Shown one piece after another: positions 1 to 8,331 of a stretch of 64,000 bases of DNA (position 1 is the first letter of the stretch; each line of letters opens with the position of its first letter). This stretch comes from Chelativorans sp. ZYF759 (GTDB taxonomy: Bacteria; Pseudomonadota; Alphaproteobacteria; Rhizobiales; Rhizobiaceae): contig NZ_WVVV01000007.1 in NCBI RefSeq assembly GCF_012911015.1, forward strand, positions 150,627 through 214,626, written 5' to 3'. A program made the position numbers and the translations under genes. Under the pieces are notes generated by a model that saw nothing but the letters and a program-made list of their open reading frames with translations, made no database searches and was not told the DNA's origin.

Positions 1-16
1 TCAGCAGAACGCGCAT
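1..16 (-). CDS. ctrA: CtrA response regulator, N-terminal five codons only
   Basis: Only the start is inside the window. The reverse strand reads ATG CGC GTT CTG CTG, which is MRVLL, the invariant start of the master cell-cycle regulator CtrA. Five residues alone would not identify it. The call rests on three facts together: a 438-bp control region rich in GANTC sites, a divergent FliJ-type gene, and sciP, which encodes the CtrA inhibitor, 2 kb away. Many OmpR-type response regulators also begin this way, so the assignment is an inference from context. Confidence 0.6.
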
Positions 17-454
17 TTAAATCCCCTTCTCTGCCCCCGGACCTGAAAAGCGCGGGTTCCGGCGCCGCAGCGATGATGGCCTCGTAACAGAGGCTGCCAC
101 CGAATGGTTAACAAAATCTGATTCGGACCACGAAGCCAATTCCACGACATGCAGATTTAGCCCTATTTTGTTGAAAGCACGGTAAAAACATGGCGGTCCG
201 AATTTCGAGCGATGCATTAAGAAATGCACGCAAGTGACTCAATGTGAGTCGATTTGCGAAGTTTGCGTGGGCCGGCCGGCTTATTTACCGCCCCTTAAGC
301 CCTGACCTCTATGATTAACAATGGACGTAAACGAAAGGTTACCGTCGCACCGCAAGAGGGGCTCTTTGGTCAGCGAATTGCGGTTGTCCGCGGCGCGCCG
401 ACGGCGCTGCTCGTATGCCAGTGACGGGTTGGTTGTGTAAGGGAGTACCAAGCC
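17..454. promoter_or_regulatory. Divergent ctrA/fliJ control region
   Basis: This 438-bp stretch has no convincing gene. It holds three GANTC sites (CcrM methylation targets): GATTC at 120-124, and GACTC at 236-240 with GAGTC at 246-250, which form a perfect inverted pair around 5 nt. A CtrA-like box TTTA-N7-TTAA lies at 284-298, one mismatch from TTAA-N7-TTAA. A TTAACCAT half-site is on the minus strand near 104-111. CtrA genes of Caulobacter and Brucella are controlled by GANTC methylation and autoregulation, so the layout fits. The transcription starts are not visible by eye. Confidence 0.6.
284..298 (+). promoter_or_regulatory. CtrA-like box upstream of fliJ/ctrA
   Basis: The sequence is TTTA, seven bases, TTAA. 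It matches the CtrA consensus TTAA-N7-TTAA at seven of eight positions. It sits between the two divergent genes, 157 bp before the fliJ start. Binding is inferred only. Confidence 0.45.
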
Positions 455-829
455 ATGAAGTCACGCGACAACCTCGTGCGCCTGAAACAGTTTCAGGTGA
501 ACGAGAAGAAGCGGCAACTGCAGCAGCTTGATGCCATGATCGCCGAGTTCGATCGGATGGCTGCCGAACTCGATCTTCAGATCAATAATGAAGAGAAGAA
601 GGCCGGCATCACCGACATCAACCATTTCGCCTATCCGACCTTCGCGAAGGCCGCGCGGCAACGTCGCGACAACCTGCAGAATTCGAAATCCGACCTCGTG
701 ACCCAGCGCGAGGCGGCCGAAACACTTCTGCGCGAGGCCGAGGTCGAACTCGAGAAGGCCGAATTGCTCGAATCCCGCGATTCGCGGAACCGTGACGCCG
801 ACGGTTCTCGTCGCGCCGTCATCGGATAG
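455..829 (+). CDS. fliJ: FliJ-type flagellar export protein
   Basis: A 124-residue, highly charged, largely alpha-helical protein with heptad-like Glu/Lys/Gln stretches over most of its length, typical of FliJ, the coiled-coil stalk of the FliI export ATPase. It begins MKSRDNLVRLKQFQVNEKKR, a pattern seen in the FliJ protein encoded beside ctrA in Rhizobiales. The start has a GGGAG ribosome site about 11 nt upstream. It lies divergent from ctrA and far from the main flagellar cluster at 44-64 kb, with no fliI inside the window. FliJ sequences are poorly conserved, so the call leans on context and helical character. Confidence 0.7.
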   Translation: MKSRDNLVRLKQFQVNEKKRQLQQLDAMIAEFDRMAAELDLQINNEEKKAGITDINHFAYPTFAKAARQRRDNLQNSKSDLVTQREAAETLLREAEVELEKAELLESRDSRNRDADGSRRAVIG

Positions 830-913
830 GCGCTGCCGCAGCGCATGATCGTGCCAGGCGCCGACCGGTACACTTGCTAAAGACAGCTTCATGGTGCTTT
901 GCTCCCGCGCACC

Positions 914-2053
914 ATGTCGCAGCTTCCCGACCAGAAAAGCCATCCGGCCGATGAAGCGCCCGCCACGCGCGGCGCGCCAGGCGTGCTGGCCTCGCGTCCG
1001 GCTGGTTGGCTCATCGGCATCATCGCGTCCGGGGTCGTCCTTGTCGCGCTCGTGGAGGGGCGCTTCTTCCTGATCCCGCTGGCGATTGCGCTTCTCATAT
1101 TCAGCCTCACCAGCGCCGTGATCGACTTCTTTGCGCGTCAGCGCATCGGTCCGTTTCATATCCCGCACTGGCTGGCCACGATCGTCGCGATGCTCACCAT
1201 CGCCGCGTCGCTTCTGGCGCTGTTCGGCATGGCCACCACGCAGATCGACGCGGCGATGGTGGTGGTTCCAGGCTATGCCGAACGGATTCAGGAGGCGGTG
1301 GCGGCGCTATTCGTGTGGCTGGGCGACGACGTTGCCCAATCCATACTCGTCGCGTTTCAGGACATCGATTTTGGCGCCTATGTAAGGACGCTGGCGGGAC
1401 AGGCCGGCAACCTTCTGGTGTCCACCGTGCTGGTGATTTTGTATGTCGGCTTCATGTTCGCCGAGCGCGGCTGGTTTGCCGCCAAGGTGATGCGCCTGTT
1501 TCCCGATCCCGGCCAAGCGGCGAGGGTCGAGGAGATCATCGCCTCGATCGCCCACAGCGTGCACCATTACATCCTGGTCAAGACGGCCGTCAGCGCCGCT
1601 ACCGGAGTGACAGTCTATCTGCTCCTGGCGCTTCTGGGGCTCGATTTTGCCGAGACGCTGGCGCTTCTTTCCTTCATCCTCAACTTCATTCCCAATATCG
1701 GTTCGATCGTTGCGACGCTCGTGCCGACGCTGGTAGCGCTCGTTCAGTTCGACAGCTGGGTGATGGTGATCGTGGTGCTTGGCTCGGTGGGGGCGCTGCA
1801 ATTCGTCATCGGAAACGTCATCGACCCCATGTTGATGGGGCGGGCCCTGCATCTGTCGTCCTTCGCGATCGTCCTGTCGCTCACGTTCTGGGGCGCGATC
1901 TGGGGGATCGTCGGCATGTTTCTGGCCGTGCCCATCATGGTGATCGTCATGATCGTGTGTTCACATGTCCCCAGCCTGCGGCCGATCGCCATCCTCCTGT
2001 CGCGCGACGGCAGGATCAGCGAAAGAAGGACGACACCGTCGGACAGCGTGTAG
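914..2053 (+). CDS. AI-2E family transporter (UPF0118 permease)
   Basis: A 379-residue integral membrane protein with about eight hydrophobic segments: a pair near residues 25-80, one near 95-120, and a dense group from about 175 to 355. It shows the family's C-terminal pattern FIPNIGSIVATLVPTLVAL and the NVIDPMLMGRALHLSSF region. The AI-2E/PerM family includes the autoinducer-2 exporter TqsA and Na+/H+ antiporters, so the substrate cannot be assigned. The frame can be opened at TTG 899. ATG 914 was chosen as the more conventional codon, although no strong ribosome site is visible for either. It converges on sciP with a 20-bp gap. Confidence 0.85.
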   Translation: MSQLPDQKSHPADEAPATRGAPGVLASRPAGWLIGIIASGVVLVALVEGRFFLIPLAIALLIFSLTSAVIDFFARQRIGPFHIPHWLATIVAMLTIAASLLALFGMATTQIDAAMVVVPGYAERIQEAVAALFVWLGDDVAQSILVAFQDIDFGAYVRTLAGQAGNLLVSTVLVILYVGFMFAERGWFAAKVMRLFPDPGQAARVEEIIASIAHSVHHYILVKTAVSAATGVTVYLLLALLGLDFAETLALLSFILNFIPNIGSIVATLVPTLVALVQFDSWVMVIVVLGSVGALQFVIGNVIDPMLMGRALHLSSFAIVLSLTFWGAIWGIVGMFLAVPIMVIVMIVCSHVPSLRPIAILLSRDGRISERRTTPSDSV

Positions 2054-2073
2054 GAGGCGCCGGGGCGGACGGA

Positions 2074-2349
2074 TCAGTGGCGATATTGCTGGATACGGGT
2101 GGTGCGAAGACCGGCGAGGCCATATTCGTCGATTGAAGCCTGCCAGGAGAGAAACTCTTCCACGGTGAGCTTGTAGCGATTGCAGGCCTCTTCGAGGCTG
2201 AGAAGCCCGCCGCGCACCGCGGCGACAACCTCCGCCTTGCGACGAATGACCCAGCGACGGGTGTTGGTCGGCGGAAGGTCGGCAATGGTCAGCGGGCTGC
2301 CGTCCGGGCCGATGACGTACTTCACTCGCGGTCGAACCAGATCGGTCAT
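2074..2349 (-). CDS. sciP: SciP, CtrA inhibitory protein (DUF1153)
   Basis: A 91-residue protein that matches SciP over its whole length. Landmarks are PRVKYVIGPDGSPLTIADLP near the start, the helix-turn-helix block RWVIRRKAEVVAAVRGGLLS, EEACNRYKLTVEEFLSWQ, and the C-terminal GLAGLRTTRIQQYRH. In Caulobacter SciP binds CtrA and stops it recruiting RNA polymerase, which shapes the G1 transcription programme. The gene is monocistronic and transcribed leftward, divergent from mnmA. A CtrA-like box lies about 60-70 bp upstream, consistent with the known CtrA-SciP feedback loop. Confidence 0.95.
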   Translation of the reverse strand: MTDLVRPRVKYVIGPDGSPLTIADLPPTNTRRWVIRRKAEVVAAVRGGLLSLEEACNRYKLTVEEFLSWQASIDEYGLAGLRTTRIQQYRH

Positions 2350-2406
2350 ACTTACTCTCTACAAAAGACCACACAACGCAATGGAACTCAGTCTAAACGG
2401 CCAGCT

Positions 2407-2421
2407 TTAAAAATTGGCTAA
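2407..2421. promoter_or_regulatory. CtrA-like box and GANTC sites upstream of sciP/mnmA
   Basis: TTAA-N7-CTAA is one mismatch from the CtrA consensus and lies 58-72 bp before the sciP start. Two CcrM sites, GAATC at 2451-2455 and at 2482-2486, follow in the same 244-bp divergent spacer. In Caulobacter CtrA activates sciP, so a site here is expected. Occupancy is inferred. Confidence 0.45.
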
Positions 2422-2593
2422 GCATGGCGTAAGGGTTCGGCAAGGAAGATGAATCAGGTGTTACGCCTTTTCGCCGCATTTGAATCCAATGCCGGAGGTT
2501 GCCGCACGGGGGGCGGCGTTGGCGTTCAGCGGCCTTTTCACCTATATACGCGCGAGACAGCCGCCACCCTTGAAACGCGTACATGGTAGCATG

Positions 2594-3772
2594 ATGAACA
2601 GCCTCGACCTTCCCGGCCGCCCCGAAGAGACGCGAGTCGTTGTCGCGATGTCCGGTGGCGTCGACTCGTCCGTCGTGGCGGGACTGCTTGCGCGTGAAGG
2701 CTATGACGTGGTGGGCGTCACGCTCCAGCTCTACGATCACGGCGCCGCGGTTCACCGTGCCGGCGCCTGCTGCGCGGGGCAGGACATCGACGACGCGCGC
2801 CGCGTCGCCGAGACGCTCGGCATTCCGCATTACGTGCTGGACTACGAGCGGCGTTTCCGCGATGCGGTGATCAACCCCTTCGCCGAAAGCTACGCAGCCG
2901 GTGAGACGCCGATACCCTGCGTCGCCTGCAACCAGACGGTCAAGTTCGCCGATCTCCTGCAGACCGCGCGCGACCTCGGTGCTGCGGCGCTGGCAACCGG
3001 CCACTATATCCGCTCTCGTGCCCAGGGCGCTCACCGGGCCCTCTACCGGCCCGTCGATGCCGATCGTGACCAGAGCTATTTTCTGTTCGCCACGACGCAG
3101 GAGCAGGTCGATTACGTGCGCTTTCCGCTCGGCGGCATGTCAAAGCCCGAGGTCCGGCAGGCTGCCGAGGAGATGGGGCTGTCCATTGCCGCCAAGGCCG
3201 ACAGCCAGGACATCTGCTTCGTGCCGCAGGGGCGCTATTCCGACGTCATCGCGAAGTTGAGGCCGGAAGCCGCCGAAGCTGGCGACATCGTGCACATTGA
3301 TGGCCGGGTGCTCGGTCGGCACGAAGGGATTGTCCGCTATACGATCGGGCAGCGGCGCGGGATCGGCGTGGCGACGGGCGATCCGCTCTACGTAGTCCAT
3401 CTTGACGCCGCACGGGCCCGGGTGGTCGTCGGTCCGCGCGAGGCCCTGGAGACTCGCCGCGTCTTTTTGCGCGACGTGAACTGGCTCGGAGACGGTGCGC
3501 TCGCCGAACTTCCCGCAGAGGGCATGGAGCTTTTCGCGAAGGTACGCTCTACCCGGCCGCCGAAGCCGGCGCGGCTGCATGCGGATGCGCGCGGCGTTTG
3601 GGTAGATCTCGTCGATGGCGAGGCCGGTGTGGCGCCAGGCCAGGCCTGCGCGCTTTATACTGACGATGGCAACGAGGCGCGGGTGCTGGGTGGTGGCTTC
3701 ATCGACCGCTCGGAGCGCGGGGTCGAAGCTGAAGCGATGCTGGCGCGGCTGGCATCCATGCCGGCGGCCTGA
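2594..3772 (+). CDS. mnmA: tRNA-specific 2-thiouridylase MnmA
   Basis: A 392-residue enzyme that thiolates U34 of tRNA-Lys, tRNA-Glu and tRNA-Gln using ATP and a persulfide. The PP-loop SGGVDSS lies near residue 20. The two catalytic cysteines are in [11 protein letters not shown] (about residue 105) and DICFVPQG (about residue 205). The alphaproteobacterial signature [19 protein letters not shown] is also present. The open frame runs upstream to 2480, but [20 protein letters not shown] is the usual family start. ATG 2591 directly before it is an equal alternative. Length is normal for the family. Confidence 0.95.
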   Translation: MNSLDLPGRPEETRVVVAMSGGVDSSVVAGLLAREGYDVVGVTLQLYDHGAAVHRAGACCAGQDIDDARRVAETLGIPHYVLDYERRFRDAVINPFAESYAAGETPIPCVACNQTVKFADLLQTARDLGAAALATGHYIRSRAQGAHRALYRPVDADRDQSYFLFATTQEQVDYVRFPLGGMSKPEVRQAAEEMGLSIAAKADSQDICFVPQGRYSDVIAKLRPEAAEAGDIVHIDGRVLGRHEGIVRYTIGQRRGIGVATGDPLYVVHLDAARARVVVGPREALETRRVFLRDVNWLGDGALAELPAEGMELFAKVRSTRPPKPARLHADARGVWVDLVDGEAGVAPGQACALYTDDGNEARVLGGGFIDRSERGVEAEAMLARLASMPAA

Positions 3773-3779
3773 AGGCCGC
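3764..3779. terminator. Compact hairpin at the end of mnmA
   Basis: GCGGCCT and AGGCCGC are separated by GA, giving a 7-bp stem that spans the mnmA stop codon and ends one base before the convergent oxidoreductase stop. There is no T-tract on either strand, so it is only a possible weak bidirectional terminator. Confidence 0.3.
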
Positions 3780-4733
3780 TCAATCGTGGCTGACGGTGCC
3801 GGCCGTCAGGACCTTCAGTACCCGGATTGCCTCCTCGCCGCCCGTGCGGGGCTCCTCGCGGGTTTCCACGCAATGGATGAAATGCTCCAGTTCGCGCGTC
3901 AGCGGCATGCCCTCATGGACGGGGACATAGGAAGGTTCGTTGGTCGTGAAGGCCCACTGGCCGCTGTCCTGCCAGACCGCATGGCGATAGACCGCCAGCT
4001 TGCGGTCCCAGGGTTCGACATCGTCGAATACTGCCATCGCCTTGGTGCCGACAACGGTCAGCTTTCGTTCCCGGTAGGGGTTGAGCCGCGACGTGAAGAG
4101 GTGGCTGCGCAGGCCGTTGGCAAAACGCATGTGGAGATGGGCGAAGTCGCTGAGATGGTCGAGCAATGCCGCCCCTTCGCCGCGGATCTCCACCGGCTCC
4201 TCCCCCGTGATCGCCAGGATCATCGACAGATCGTGCGGGGCAAGATCCCAGAGCGCATCGTTCTCGGTGTGGAATTTGCCGAGGCCCAGCCTGTGGGAAT
4301 GAATGTAGCGCACTTCGCCCAGTTCGCCCGCGTCGATGAGTCTCTTCAGCTGCTCGAAGGCCGGATGAAAGCGCAGGACGTGGCCCACCATGAAGACGCG
4401 GCCGTTGCGCCTCGCCGCCTCGACCGCGCGCTCCGCATCGGCGACGGTCAGCGCGATGGGCTTCTCGACGAGAACGTCCTTGCCGTTTTCGACGGCGCGG
4501 ATCGCAGCGTCCGCGTGATACTGGGGCGGCAGCGCCATGACGATGGCGTCAATTTCCTCATGGGAGGCGAGGTCGTCGGGCGCGATCATGAGGCAGTTCT
4601 GTTCGGTCGCAAATCCTTCGGCGCGCGCAGCGTTCATGTCCGACACGGCATGAAGGGCACCCAAAGCCTTCAATGTCCGGATATGGTTGGAACCCCAATA
4701 TCCGCAACCCAGTACTGCGATACGCGGCTTCAT
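3780..4733 (-). CDS. Gfo/Idh/MocA family oxidoreductase
   Basis: A 317-residue NAD(P)-dependent oxidoreductase. The Rossmann motif is [15 protein letters not shown] at residues 6-20. The family EKP motif appears in [13 protein letters not shown] (about residue 95), and a catalytic-region HD pair lies in [12 protein letters not shown] (about residue 165). Members act on sugars, inositols or UDP-sugars, and some, such as WlbA/WbpB, oxidise UDP-GlcNAcA. No sugar genes flank it, so the substrate is unknown. It converges on mnmA with a 7-bp gap and diverges from fhs. Confidence 0.85.
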   Translation of the reverse strand: MKPRIAVLGCGYWGSNHIRTLKALGALHAVSDMNAARAEGFATEQNCLMIAPDDLASHEEIDAIVMALPPQYHADAAIRAVENGKDVLVEKPIALTVADAERAVEAARRNGRVFMVGHVLRFHPAFEQLKRLIDAGELGEVRYIHSHRLGLGKFHTENDALWDLAPHDLSMILAITGEEPVEIRGEGAALLDHLSDFAHLHMRFANGLRSHLFTSRLNPYRERKLTVVGTKAMAVFDDVEPWDRKLAVYRHAVWQDSGQWAFTTNEPSYVPVHEGMPLTRELEHFIHCVETREEPRTGGEEAIRVLKVLTAGTVSHD

Positions 4734-4776
4734 TGAATTTTGCTGGCTCGGTACATGGCGACGCTGTCACATAAGC

Positions 4777-4804
4777 CCCGGGGGCGGTGAACTCAACCCC
4801 CGGG
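4777..4804. repeat. GC-rich inverted repeat in the 286-bp spacer before fhs
   Basis: CCCGGGGG at 4777-4784 and CCCCCGGG at 4797-4804 form an 8-bp perfect stem around a 12-nt loop. The hairpin lies 215 bp before the fhs start and 44 bp upstream of the divergent oxidoreductase start. The rest of the spacer (4734-5019) holds no convincing gene. I looked for a ZTP-type (pfl) riboswitch, which often precedes fhs, and could not recognise its conserved core. Confidence 0.4.
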
Positions 4805-5019
4805 CACCGGGTGCGTCCATGCTCGGCCTGTTGCAAGCCTGGCCGGACCGCATGTTCCGGGCTGCGCGCTGCCGCGGGCCGCGGCTGGGCCCGAGCCTGT
4901 CGCTTTTTGTGCAGCGGTGGGCCGCCATGCCTGATATCGCCGCAAAAGAGCGGTTCCTAAGTGGCCGAAGACACTGTATACCAGCTGCATGCAATCCAAA
5001 CTGTCCTGGGAGTGAGGTC

Positions 5020-6699
5020 ATGGCCGAATTCAAAACCGACATCGAAATCGCGCGCGGCGCCAAGAAAAAGCGGATCATGGAGATCGGCGAGAAGCTCGGC
5101 ATCCCGCAGGAGCATCTCCTCCCCTACGGCCACGACAAAGCCAAGGTTTCCGCCGAGTTCATCGCTTCCAAGAGAGGCGGACAGGATGGCAAGCTCATCC
5201 TGGTGACGGCGATCAACCCGACGCCGGCGGGCGAGGGCAAGACCACCACCACGGTTGGCCTGGGCGATGGGCTCAACCGGATCGGCAAAAAGGCGATGAT
5301 CTGTATACGGGAAGCCTCCCTTGGGCCGAATTTCGGCATCAAGGGCGGTGCGGCAGGCGGCGGCTACGCGCAGGTCGTTCCCATGGAAGACATGAACCTG
5401 CACTTTACCGGCGACTTCCACGCCATCACCACGGCCCACAATCTTCTCTCCGCGCTGATCGACAACCACATCTACTGGGGCAACGAGCAGGGAATCGACA
5501 TCCGCCGCATCGCGTGGCGGCGCGTCATGGACATGAATGACCGTGCGCTTCGTTCCATCGTCTGCTCGTTGGGCGGCGTCGCCAATGGCTATCCGCGCGA
5601 GGCCGGCTTCGACATCACGGTGGCGTCCGAGGTCATGGCCATCCTGTGCCTTGCCAGCGATCTCAAGGATTTGGAGAAGCGTCTCGGCGACATCATCATC
5701 GGCTACCGGCGCGACAAGACCCCTATTTATGCCCGCGACATCAAGGCCGATGGTGCGATGACCGTTCTCCTCAAGGACGCCATGCAGCCGAACCTCGTGC
5801 AGACGCTGGAGAACAATCCGGCCTTCGTCCATGGCGGGCCGTTCGCCAACATCGCCCATGGCTGCAACTCCGTGGTGGCCACCACCACGGCGCTGAAGCT
5901 GGCCGATTATGTCGTCACGGAAGCCGGCTTCGGTGCCGATCTGGGCGCGGAGAAGTTCTTCGACATCAAGTGTCGCAAGGCGGGCCTGAAGCCGTCGGCC
6001 GCGGTGATCGTCGCCACCGTGCGCGCGCTCAAGATGAATGGCGGCGTCAAGAAGGAAGAACTCGGCCAGGAAGATGTCGAGGCGCTCAAGAAGGGTTGCG
6101 CCAATCTGGGCCGCCACATCGAAAACGTCCGCCAGTTCGGCGTGCCGGCCGTGGTCGCGATCAACCATTTCCACTCCGACACCGATGCCGAGATCCAGGC
6201 GGTCAAGGAATTCGTCGCCTCGATGGGCGAAGAGGCCATCCTGTGCCGCCACTGGGCCGAAGGCTCGGCCGGCATCGAGGAACTGGCCAACAAGGTCGTG
6301 GAACTGGCCGAAAGCGGTTCCTCGCAATTCGCGCCGCTCTATCCTGACGACATGCCGCTGTTCGAGAAGATCAACACGGTGGTCAAGCGGATCTATCGTG
6401 GCTCGGAGGCAATTGCCGACAAGTCCGTGCGTGCGCAGCTTCAGCAGTGGGAAGAGCAGGGCTACGGCCACCTTCCCGTCTGCATGGCCAAGACACAATA
6501 TTCCTTCTCGACCGATCCCAATCTGCGCGGGGCGCCGACCGACCATATCGTACCGGTGCGCGAGGTCAGGCTGTCGGCCGGTGCCGGCTTCATCGTGGCG
6601 ATCTGCGGTGAGATCATGACGATGCCGGGGCTGCCGAAGACGCCGTCCTCGGAACGCATCTACCTGAACGACAAGGGCGAGATCGAAGGGCTGTTCTGA
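5020..6699 (+). CDS. fhs: Formate-tetrahydrofolate ligase
   Basis: A 559-residue cytosolic enzyme that makes 10-formyl-THF from formate, THF and ATP, feeding purine and one-carbon metabolism. The nucleotide-binding motif [16 protein letters not shown] lies near residue 65. [28 protein letters not shown] and [13 protein letters not shown] are diagnostic family blocks, followed by the C-terminal [14 protein letters not shown]. The open frame continues upstream to 4687, but ATG 5020 follows a GGGAGTGAGG ribosome site and gives the usual family length. The gene ends exactly where the convergent marR stop begins. Confidence 0.97.
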   Translation: MAEFKTDIEIARGAKKKRIMEIGEKLGIPQEHLLPYGHDKAKVSAEFIASKRGGQDGKLILVTAINPTPAGEGKTTTTVGLGDGLNRIGKKAMICIREASLGPNFGIKGGAAGGGYAQVVPMEDMNLHFTGDFHAITTAHNLLSALIDNHIYWGNEQGIDIRRIAWRRVMDMNDRALRSIVCSLGGVANGYPREAGFDITVASEVMAILCLASDLKDLEKRLGDIIIGYRRDKTPIYARDIKADGAMTVLLKDAMQPNLVQTLENNPAFVHGGPFANIAHGCNSVVATTTALKLADYVVTEAGFGADLGAEKFFDIKCRKAGLKPSAAVIVATVRALKMNGGVKKEELGQEDVEALKKGCANLGRHIENVRQFGVPAVVAINHFHSDTDAEIQAVKEFVASMGEEAILCRHWAEGSAGIEELANKVVELAESGSSQFAPLYPDDMPLFEKINTVVKRIYRGSEAIADKSVRAQLQQWEEQGYGHLPVCMAKTQYSFSTDPNLRGAPTDHIVPVREVRLSAGAGFIVAICGEIMTMPGLPKTPSSERIYLNDKGEIEGLF

Positions 6700-7149
6700 T
6701 CAGTCCGACGTTTCTTCCAGCGATGCCTCGAGCGCGCCGATCACTTTTGCCATGATGGCGAGGTAGGAGGCGCGCTCGTATTCCTTCAGGCCCATGAGCG
6801 CCTCCCTGTTGACGGCATCCACTGCCGCCCTGATGTCGGCGGTCTTTTCCAGCGCCTCGGGCGAGAGCGAATAGAGCATGCTGCGGCCATCCCGGGGATT
6901 GGGCCGCTTAACCAGCAACCGGTCGCGTTCCATTCGCGTCAGGGTGGCCGCCATGGTCGGTTGTTCGGTCGCTGCGGCAAGCGCCAGTTGCCTTTGCGAC
7001 AAGGCTGCGCCCGAACTCAGCGCGAACAGGACAGGCAACTGACCCGAAGAGACTCCCAACGGCTTGAGCCGTCTGTCGATCGCGCGTGCGAACAGGCGGG
7101 CGGCCCAGTTCGTCAGGTAGCCGGCGGATTGCGAAGCATCGAGCTTCAT
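6700..7149 (-). CDS. MarR family transcriptional regulator
   Basis: A 149-residue winged-helix regulator. The HTH is in LSQRQLALAAATEQPTMAATL (about residues 50-70), followed by the typical wing sequence RMERDRLLVKRPNPRDGRSM. It is divergent from the cytochrome b561 gene. The 74-bp spacer contains a perfect TATAGC-based palindrome two bases upstream of its own start, so autorepression together with control of the cytochrome is likely. The ligand is unknown. Some MarR proteins in this setting sense oxidants or phenolics, but nothing here settles that. Confidence 0.88.
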   Translation of the reverse strand: MKLDASQSAGYLTNWAARLFARAIDRRLKPLGVSSGQLPVLFALSSGAALSQRQLALAAATEQPTMAATLTRMERDRLLVKRPNPRDGRSMLYSLSPEALEKTADIRAAVDAVNREALMGLKEYERASYLAIMAKVIGALEASLEETSD

Positions 7150-7151
7150 CT

Positions 7152-7167
7152 ATATAGCTTGCTATAT
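7152..7167. promoter_or_regulatory. Probable MarR operator
   Basis: ATATAGC-TT-GCTATAT is a perfect palindrome with 7-bp arms, two bases upstream of the marR start codon. A second related element, GCTATATAG at 7181-7189, follows on the cytochrome b561 side. Two similar sites in a short divergent spacer next to a MarR gene suggest an operator pair. Confidence 0.6.
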
Positions 7168-7223
7168 TTATGCATCGTATGCTATATAGACTGCGTTCAC
7201 GGCAATCGGCAAGGATGCGTGTC

Positions 7224-7751
7224 ATGGGGTGGAAAAGCAATCCGGATCGCTATGGCAGCGTGGCGATCGCCATACACTGGATATCGGCGGTGGCCATACT
7301 GGGGTTGCTCTGGGCAGGTTTCGTGGCGGCTGATACGGCCGACGAGGCAGCCAAGATCCAGGTGCTGCGTCTTCACACCGCCGCCGGTATAGCGGTTCTC
7401 TCACTGACGCTGTTTCGCATCGGCTGGTGGCTTTTCGCCGATCGCCGTCCCGTGGAGACGGCCGGCCTGCCGCGCTGGCAGGGCAGGTCCGCCCGGATCG
7501 TCCACCGGCTTCTCTACCTCATCATCATCGTGCTCGGTGCCAGCGGCATCGCAATGATGGCCCTGTCGGGCGCGGGCGACGTGGTCTGGGGCGAGGCAAC
7601 CGGACTACCGGATTTCCAGGACTATCCACCCCGCGCCGTCCACGGCATCGCCGGCCGGCTGCTGGTCCTCCTGGCCGTGGTGCACATCGCAGCGGCGCTC
7701 TATCACCAGTTCGTGCGACGGGACGCCACGATGTCGCGCATGCTTCCATAG
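7224..7751 (+). CDS. Cytochrome b561
   Basis: A 175-residue di-heme membrane protein with four transmembrane helices (about residues 12-33, 47-67, 87-110 and 140-162). The candidate heme ligands are histidines in IAIHWISAVAIL, LHTAAGI, RIVHRLLYL and VHIAAALYHQF. The family moves electrons from the quinone pool, and Escherichia coli CybB oxidises superoxide. AAGGA at 7211-7215 sits 8 nt before ATG 7224, so this start is preferred over ATG 7215 and the longer frame from 7170. It is probably controlled by the divergent MarR protein. Confidence 0.9.
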   Translation: MGWKSNPDRYGSVAIAIHWISAVAILGLLWAGFVAADTADEAAKIQVLRLHTAAGIAVLSLTLFRIGWWLFADRRPVETAGLPRWQGRSARIVHRLLYLIIIVLGASGIAMMALSGAGDVVWGEATGLPDFQDYPPRAVHGIAGRLLVLLAVVHIAAALYHQFVRRDATMSRMLP

Positions 7752-7760
7752 GTAGTGCCG

Positions 7761-7794
7761 GCAATCGTCCGTTCGCGGACGAACGAACGATTGC
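7761..7794. repeat. Long hairpin downstream of cytochrome b561
   Basis: GCAATCGT, C, CGTTCG, a 4-nt loop CGGA, CGAACG, A, ACGATTGC: a 34-nt hairpin with 14 base pairs and one C/A mismatch. It begins 10 bp after the cytochrome stop. No T-tract follows, so it is either a Rho-independent-like stabiliser or a structured 3' end rather than a classical terminator. The rest of the 114-bp spacer shows nothing else. Confidence 0.45.
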
Positions 7795-7865
7795 GGGTCA
7801 CCTCGGGCAGAGGTCGGTGCCGCGTCAGTCGACTTTCATCGACACGGGGCCAGCGCGGGTCTCGC

Positions 7866-8225
7866 CTAGACGGCCTTCTTTCTCGGCTTGGCTACCTTTG
7901 CGGCAGGCTTTTCGGCGGCCGAAGTTTCGGGATTCTCCTCGGCGCCTGGTTCCTCGCGCATCACATCGATCTGCACCTTCGTGACAAGCGCGGCGATGAC
8001 CGCCAGGATGGCAAGCCACGGCGCTGCCAGTGCCACTGCCCCACCCGCGATGACACCGACCGTTAGCGGCGTTTCGAAAAAGACGTCCCCATCGGCGGCC
8101 TTGATGCGAAGCTGGCGCACATTGCCCTCAGCCAGGAGCTCCTTCACGCGCTCGACCAGCTCGTGGCCAGTGATTTCCATCTGCTCGGTAAATCTGTGCT
8201 GCTTTTCGGAGTTCTGATCGACCAT
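7866..8225 (-). CDS. DUF4342 domain protein, small membrane-associated
   Basis: A 119-residue protein. Its N-terminal half has the DUF4342 signature EITGHELVERVKELLAEGNVRQLRI, then a glycine/alanine-rich hydrophobic segment (about residues 55-85, GVIAGGAVALAAPWLAILAVIAALV). The tail is rich in Lys, Ala and Pro. DUF4342 proteins are small, widespread and of unknown function, and the sequence suggests one or two membrane helices and a basic cytoplasmic tail. It lies 106 bp downstream of hemH in the same orientation. No partner is evident. Confidence 0.75.
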   Translation of the reverse strand: MVDQNSEKQHRFTEQMEITGHELVERVKELLAEGNVRQLRIKAADGDVFFETPLTVGVIAGGAVALAAPWLAILAVIAALVTKVQIDVMREEPGAEENPETSAAEKPAAKVAKPRKKAV

Positions 8226-8331
8226 GGTCGTGACCTTTCGCTGATGCCTTTCAAGGCACGCAAGCTCTGCGCGGCAACGCAGGGCAAGGCATTGACCGTG
8301 GTCAACCCGGCCGACACAACGGAAAGGTCTG

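Noticed and set aside
17..229. A 70-codon minus-strand frame directly upstream of ctrA
   Set aside because: It overlaps the GANTC-rich control region, has no ribosome site or family motif, and looks like chance.
229..251. A possible fourth copy of the flagellar CGCAAG element, upstream of fliJ
   Set aside because: CACGCAAG matches, but the second half reads AGTCG instead of GTCTC and the distance to the start is over 200 bp.
4734..5019. ZTP (pfl) riboswitch before fhs
   Set aside because: The family often has one here, but I could not find the conserved core by eye; only a simple hairpin is visible.
4957..6546. Minus-strand open frame opposite fhs
   Set aside because: It has no motif, and fhs on the plus strand is unambiguous.
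8292..8305. TTGACC-GT-GGTCAA palindrome between DUF4342 and hemH
   Set aside because: It is short, and it sits between two genes in the same orientation with no regulator nearby to connect it to.
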